Source: UBA6136 sp044378425 (lineage in GTDB: Bacteria > Pseudomonadota > Gammaproteobacteria > Methylococcales > Methylococcaceae). Taken from it: 9,839 bases of DNA. Of this stretch, positions 6,729 through 9,839 are shown piece by piece; the stretch's first letter is position 1, and each line of letters opens with the position of its first letter. Location: assembly GCA_044378425.1 (NCBI GenBank), contig JBILXN010000081.1, positions 1 to 9,839 on the forward strand, read 5' to 3'. Made by a program: the position numbers and the translations under genes. The notes under the pieces were generated by a model. The model saw only the letters and a list, made by a program, of their open reading frames with translations. It was not told the origin of the DNA and searched no databases.

Positions 6729-8231
6729 ATGAATAATGTTTTCCGTCGCACCAAGATCATCGCAACCCTAGGGCCCGCATCGGAATCTCCCGAGGTTCTC
6801 GAGAAGGTTCTGCGCGCTGGTGCCGATGTGGTTCGGCTCAACTTCTCGCATGGCACGGCCGCAGAGCATCGTGCGCGTGCCGAGTTGGTCCGTGACATTT
6901 CAAAGAAATTGAATCGCCACGTTGCGATTCTGGCTGATCTGCAAGGGCCCAAGATTCGGGTGGCCCGCTTCAAGGACAACCGGAAAATTCTGCTCGAAAA
7001 GGGACAGAAATTCGATCTCGATACTGCATTTCCTGCCGATGATGGCGATGAAACCCAGGTGGGTTGCAGTTATGAGCCTTTACCCCGTGATGTGAAGGCA
7101 GGGGATGTCCTGCTGCTAAACGACGGGTTGATTGCTATGCAAGTCGACGAGGTGGTCGGCACCCGAGTTAAATGTACGGTTACGGTGGGTGGTGTACTGT
7201 CCAATCACAAGGGTATTAACAAACAGGGTGGTGGGCTGTCCGCTCCGGCACTGACCGAAAAAGACAAGCAGGACCTCAAGACTGCTGTTGAGATCGGTGC
7301 CGACTATCTGGCCATTTCCTTCCCGAGGTCACGCGAGGATATGGAGGAAGCCCGCCGCATGCTAAAGGAACTGGGCAGCGATATGGGCCTGGTGGCCAAG
7401 GTTGAGCGGGCAGAGGCGATCCTTGAAGGGACGATTGAAGGTATCGTCGAAGCCTCCGACGTCATCATGGTGGCGCGTGGTGACCTGGGAGTGGAAATTG
7501 GCGATGCTCGTTTGCCGCATGTCCAGAAGCATCTGATTCGTCTGGCTCGCACCTATAACAAGGTTGCGATTACGGCAACGCAGATGATGGAGTCCATGAT
7601 CAACAACCCGCTGCCTACCCGGGCCGAAGTATCAGACGTTGCCAACGCCGTATTCGACGGCACCGATGCGGTGATGCTGTCTGCCGAAACTGCCTCGGGT
7701 GATTTCCCTGATCTGGCCGTTGAAGCTATGGCCCGGGTTTGTCTTGAGGCCGAGAAATATCCGCGCGAAAAATCCAAACACCGTCTTCATGAGCGTTTCG
7801 AGAATATTGACGAAACCGTCGCGCTGGCTGCCATGTATGCGGCAAATCATCTGGATGTGCGTGCCATCGGAGCGCTGACTGAAACCGGCTCCACCCCGCT
7901 ATGGATGTCCCGCATTAGCTCCGGCATACCGATTTATGCGCTGACCGCCCATGAAAAAACTTGCCGCCGCGTCACCATTTTCCGGGGCGTCTACCCGGTC
8001 AGCTTCAATCCTACCGGTATCCATGATCATGCCGTGCTTAACCGGGCGATACTCGACGAGTTCCTCAATCGGAGGTTGGTCCAGGGCGATGACAGACTGA
8101 TCCTGACAAAAGGTGATCTGATGGGAACCCAGGGGGGGACCAACGCGATGAAAATCGCAAGCGTTGACGAAATCCTGGCGGCGGCCCCAGAGGACTGGAA
8201 GGCCCAGTGTCCGGACTGTAACCAATCATAA
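6729..8231 (+). CDS. pyk: Pyruvate kinase, PykA type
   Basis: Pyruvate kinase transfers phosphate from phosphoenolpyruvate to ADP, the exit step of glycolysis. The 500-residue protein follows E. coli PykA closely: RRTKIIATLGPAS at the start, VVRLNFSHG at about 34-42, and DLQGPKIRV at 70-78. The mobile B domain runs from about 79 to 170. The catalytic lysine is in AKVERAEAI at about 224, followed by the metal site MVARGDLGVEIG at 247-258 and TATQMMESM at 282-290. The allosteric C domain begins near 350. Compared with PykA (480 residues) it has about 20 extra C-terminal residues ending in CPDCNQS. The ATG at 6729 gives the family N-terminus; an upstream GTG at 6696 lies inside the hairpin. No clear ribosome binding site precedes the ATG, and a five-codon reading frame (6719-6736) overlaps it. 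Confidence 0.96.
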   Translation: MNNVFRRTKIIATLGPASESPEVLEKVLRAGADVVRLNFSHGTAAEHRARAELVRDISKKLNRHVAILADLQGPKIRVARFKDNRKILLEKGQKFDLDTAFPADDGDETQVGCSYEPLPRDVKAGDVLLLNDGLIAMQVDEVVGTRVKCTVTVGGVLSNHKGINKQGGGLSAPALTEKDKQDLKTAVEIGADYLAISFPRSREDMEEARRMLKELGSDMGLVAKVERAEAILEGTIEGIVEASDVIMVARGDLGVEIGDARLPHVQKHLIRLARTYNKVAITATQMMESMINNPLPTRAEVSDVANAVFDGTDAVMLSAETASGDFPDLAVEAMARVCLEAEKYPREKSKHRLHERFENIDETVALAAMYAANHLDVRAIGALTETGSTPLWMSRISSGIPIYALTAHEKTCRRVTIFRGVYPVSFNPTGIHDHAVLNRAILDEFLNRRLVQGDDRLILTKGDLMGTQGGTNAMKIASVDEILAAAPEDWKAQCPDCNQS

Positions 8232-8239
8232 CTATATAT

Positions 8240-8245
8240 AGGAGG
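8240..8245 (+). promoter_or_regulatory. Consensus ribosome binding site of fbp
   Basis: AGGAGG is a full match to the anti-Shine-Dalgarno complement, five bases before the ATG at 8251. It is preceded by the AT-rich run ACTATATATA in the 19-base gap after pyk. This fixes the start and predicts strong initiation, in contrast to pyk. Confidence 0.85.
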
Positions 8246-8250
8246 GCGAC

Positions 8251-9249
8251 ATGCAAGGCCAACAGCTGACCCAATTTCTCATCAACGACCAACGCAAAAT
8301 TCCCGGTGCGACCGGAGAACTCACCCTGTTGCTGAATGACATAGCCTCTGCCTGCAAGGCGATCGGTCACGAAGTGAATCGTGGCGCCCTTGCGGGTAAC
8401 CTGGACGTAATCGGTTCCGAGAACGTGCAGGGTGAAGTCCAGAAGAAGCTCGATATTCTGTCCAACGACATCTTTATCAAGTCGCTGGAGTGGACCGGCC
8501 ACCTTGCTGCCATGGCGTCGGAAGAGAATGACGAGATCATTCCCATTCCGGCACAGTACCCGAAAGGCAAGTATCTGGTTGCCTTCGACCCGCTGGATGG
8601 TTCAGGGAATATTGAGGTCAATCTTTCTATTGGCACCATCTTCTCGATTCTGCGCGCGCCCGAAGGCAAAGCGACGATTACGGCTGACGACTTCATGCAG
8701 AAGGGTACGGCGCAGGTTGCGGCCGGATTCTGTATCTACGGTCCGACCACCATCCTCATCCTGACGACAGGTCAGGGGGTTAATGGCTTTACCCTGGATC
8801 GTAATATCGGTGAATTCGTCCTGACCCATCCGAATATCCGGGTGCCGGAAGACACCAGCGAATTCGCCATTAACATGTCCAATCATCGGTTTTGGGAAGA
8901 GCCCATGCGCCGTTACGTGGATGAATGTGTGCAGGGCAAGGCGGGTAGCCGCGAGAAAGATTTCAATATGCGCTGGCTGGCATCCATGGTGGCCGAGGTC
9001 TATCGCGTGCTAATGCGTGGCGGCCTGTTCACCTATCCTATGGACGAAAAGCTAAAGACCAAGGGTGGTCGCCTACGCCTGCTGTATGAAGCCAATCCCA
9101 TGGGTTTTATTATTGAGCAAGCCGGCGGTGTGGCCAGTACTGGTCGCGAGCGCATTCTGGATATTCAGCCTACCGGCGTGCATCAGCGTGTACCGGTGAT
9201 ACTAGGTTCCAAGAACGAAGTGGAACGGCTGGTTTCGTATCACAAGTAA
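8251..9249 (+). CDS. fbp: Class I fructose-1,6-bisphosphatase
   Basis: FBPase hydrolyses fructose 1,6-bisphosphate to fructose 6-phosphate, the irreversible step of gluconeogenesis that also regenerates RuBP precursors in the Calvin cycle. Its 332 residues equal the E. coli enzyme in length. Metal- and substrate-binding motifs appear in order: ENVQGEVQKKLD at 57-68, ASEENDE at 89-95, and FDPLDGSGNIEVN at 112-124 with SIGTIFSI at 126-133. MSNHRFWEEP at 209-218, MRWLASMVAEVYRVLMRGG at 240-258 and LYEANPMGFIIEQAGG at 278-293 (phosphate and sugar site) follow. The signature DPLDGSSN has glycine in place of the second serine, a mild change. It lies 19 bases behind pyk with a consensus ribosome binding site, so it is probably co-transcribed with a gene of opposing flux. 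Two hairpins follow it directly. Confidence 0.97.
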   Translation: MQGQQLTQFLINDQRKIPGATGELTLLLNDIASACKAIGHEVNRGALAGNLDVIGSENVQGEVQKKLDILSNDIFIKSLEWTGHLAAMASEENDEIIPIPAQYPKGKYLVAFDPLDGSGNIEVNLSIGTIFSILRAPEGKATITADDFMQKGTAQVAAGFCIYGPTTILILTTGQGVNGFTLDRNIGEFVLTHPNIRVPEDTSEFAINMSNHRFWEEPMRRYVDECVQGKAGSREKDFNMRWLASMVAEVYRVLMRGGLFTYPMDEKLKTKGGRLRLLYEANPMGFIIEQAGGVASTGRERILDIQPTGVHQRVPVILGSKNEVERLVSYHK

Positions 9250-9252
9250 GCC

Positions 9253-9270
9253 ATAGGGGATTTCCCCTAT
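9253..9270 (+). terminator. Upstream hairpin of a tandem terminator region
   Basis: ATAGGGG (9253-9259) and CCCCTAT (9264-9270) form a perfect 7-bp stem around ATTT, starting four bases after the fbp stop codon. No T-run follows. It probably acts with the next hairpin, as a 3'-end stabiliser or as an accessory to termination. Confidence 0.5.
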
Positions 9271-9273
9271 CTG

Positions 9274-9315
9274 CCACAACACAAAAGCCCCGTTTACGGG
9301 GCTTTTGTGTTGTGG
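9274..9315 (+). terminator. Rho-independent terminator of the gap-pyk-fbp unit
   Basis: A perfect 19-bp stem (9274-9292 with 9297-9315) encloses a TTTA loop. Its core AAAAGCCCCG / CGGGGCTTTT is the usual terminator pattern, with A-rich upstream and T-rich downstream arms, so it could stop transcription from both directions. The outer ACAACAC/GTGTTGT arms extend the stem well beyond the usual length. Confidence 0.92.
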
Positions 9316-9545
9316 ACGTCAATTTGCTTTAGCCAGGCTAATCAGGGCAGCGCTTTTTGCCGCTCTGTAAAAGTGATTTTGGGTGGAAGCTTTTTGCTCT
9401 AGCCGCGCGAGTGGTTACCCACAAACCGCAGGTAATCATGTCGATGATTACCCTCAAAAATGTGTCATATCCGCAGATTAGAGGACCGATTACCAGGCTG
9501 TAAGCGATAGGATCAACGGTCTGGACTGACAAGCAGGGGGGGAAG
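9316..9545. other. Non-coding region between the fbp terminator and tRNA-Arg
   Basis: I find no supportable gene in these 230 bases. They contain GTGG-TTAC-CCAC (9411-9422 region), a perfect 9-bp hairpin at 9431-9452, repeated GATTACC-like words, and a G7 run at 9536-9542 just beyond the tRNA 3' end. An open frame on the minus strand covering 9338-9607 overlaps the tRNA and has no family resemblance. Confidence 0.5.
9431..9452. repeat. Perfect 9-bp inverted repeat downstream of tRNA-Arg
   Basis: GGTAATCAT (9431-9439) and ATGATTACC (9444-9452) are exact reverse complements around GTCG. No T-run follows on either strand, so it is not a clear terminator. Related words occur nearby: GGTTACC at 9413-9419 and GATTACC at 9488-9494. 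Confidence 0.65.
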
Positions 9546-9622
9546 TGGCGCGCCCGATACGATTTGAACGTACGACCTTTGGCTTCGGAGGCCAACACTC
9601 TATCCAACTGAGCTACGGGCGC
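9546..9622 (-). tRNA. tRNA-Arg (anticodon CCG)
   Basis: The 77-base minus-strand sequence folds as a full cloverleaf. The acceptor stem is GCGCCCG/CGGGCGC with discriminator G and an encoded CCA (plus-strand TGG at 9546-9548). The D stem is GCTC/GAGT and the anticodon stem is TTGGC/GCCAA. The loop CTCCGAA gives anticodon CCG, which reads the arginine codon CGG. The T arm is GTACG-TTCAAAT-CGTAT. It closely resembles E. coli tRNA-Arg(CCG). It stands alone here, with no other tRNA in the window. Confidence 0.97.
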
Positions 9623-9631
9623 ATGCTGGAG

Positions 9632-9637
9632 AGTATA
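9632..9637 (-). promoter_or_regulatory. Possible -10 element of the tRNA-Arg promoter
   Basis: On the minus strand TATACT lies ten bases ahead of the mature tRNA 5' end. I see no good -35 at the right distance; the nearby CTGTT-T-AACAG palindrome (9651-9661) covers that position. Confidence 0.35.
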
Positions 9638-9668
9638 GCCTACACAAGGGCTGTTTAACAGGCGACAG

Positions 9669-9699
9669 TTGTCGGTAAGAGTTCCGACAATTCATTTTT
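9669..9699 (+). terminator. Possible weak terminator or operator-like inverted repeat
   Basis: TTGTCGG (9669-9675) pairs with CCGACAA (9684-9690) over an 8-base loop and is followed by TTCATTTTTA on the plus strand. No plus-strand transcript is known to end here. The stem also shares bases with the palindrome at 9663-9674, so an operator is an alternative. Confidence 0.3.
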
Positions 9700-9839
9700 A
9701 TCTTCTAAATCAAAATTATGGAAGGTCTGTCCGGACTCGCCACGACAAGCCGTTCTCAGCGTGGAAAACCACGGTAGCAGTAGACTGTCAGAGTATCTTC
9801 GCAGGGTGGAGCAGGAGTGCCGCTGCGTTTTTTTGTGCC

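Larger units (their letters stand above)
9623..9839. other. Non-coding, repeat-rich region at the right edge
   Basis: No gene can be supported here. The region contains the palindrome CTGTTTAACAG (9651-9661) and two inverted repeats that share an arm: CGACA-GT-TGTCG (9663-9674), and TTGTCGG (9669-9675) with CCGACAA (9684-9690), the latter followed by a T-rich stretch. It also has CCACG/CGTGG/CCACG arms (9740-9773) that can pair in two ways, and a T7 run at 9828-9834 preceded by CGCAG/CTGCG. It might be intergenic DNA with a small RNA, but the window ends before this can be judged. Confidence 0.4.

Noticed and set aside
9338..9607. Minus-strand 89-codon open frame.
   Set aside because: It starts inside the tRNA-Arg gene, crosses the G7 run and has no family resemblance.
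9718..9777. Nineteen-codon plus-strand frame starting MEGLSGLATT.
   Set aside because: No ribosome binding site precedes the ATG, there is no conserved neighbour, and it overlaps the hairpin-forming stretch.
9655..9839. Minus-strand frame open from the window edge to a TAA at 9655-9657 (about 61 codons).
   Set aside because: The translation is rich in R, S, T and C with rare codons (AGA, CTA, CGA), shows no recognisable family, and an open run of this length can arise by chance. It remains possible as the tail of a gene entering from the right, but I would not annotate it.
1..9839. Search for CRISPR arrays, insertion sequences, integrases, toxin-antitoxin pairs or defence genes.
   Set aside because: No regularly spaced repeats, transposase-like proteins, terminal inverted repeats or recognisable defence domains were found by reading both strands.

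Overview
The window is a stretch of chromosome from a moderately GC-rich gammaproteobacterium. Three things point there. The M16 peptidase - rsmD - coaD - ferredoxin order is the one I recall from Pseudomonas-like genomes. The ferredoxin closely resembles the Allochromatium vinosum 2[4Fe-4S] protein. SrkA, PykA, class I FBPase and tRNA-Arg(CCG) are all of gammaproteobacterial type. The A. vinosum-like ferredoxin and a gap-pyk-fbp cluster would suit an autotrophic or methylotrophic lineage, but that is inference; no RuBisCO, phosphoribulokinase or methylotrophy gene lies in the window.

Layout. Bases 1-1518 hold a tight plus-strand group: the tail of an M16 peptidase, rsmD (16S rRNA methyltransferase), coaD (coenzyme A synthesis) and a YfhL/A. 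vinosum-type ferredoxin. After a 112-base gap comes srkA (stress-response kinase, 1631-2626), then a flavin monoamine oxidase with a probable Tat signal (2695-4053). That gene converges on a minus-strand TelA-family gene (4062-5294), leaving 8 bases between them. A 339-base divergent intergenic region (5295-5633) carries a probable extended -10 promoter and a structured leader for the next unit.

Bases 5634-9249 encode gap (GAPDH), pyk (pyruvate kinase, PykA type) and fbp (class I fructose-1,6-bisphosphatase) in one direction. A strong hairpin without a U-tract separates gap from pyk, and only 19 bases separate pyk from fbp. The unit ends in two stacked hairpins, the second a perfect 19-bp terminator stem. 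Together these genes cover a reversible middle step, the glycolytic exit and the gluconeogenic/Calvin-cycle commitment step of central carbon metabolism.

The right end holds one tRNA-Arg(CCG) gene on the minus strand (9546-9622). It is flanked on both sides by non-coding DNA with several inverted repeats that I cannot assign.

Overall this is mostly an ordinary housekeeping region. I see no CRISPR array, insertion sequence, phage gene, toxin-antitoxin pair or evident new defence system. The least explained signals are the gap leader, the gap-pyk hairpin, and the repeat-rich DNA around the tRNA.
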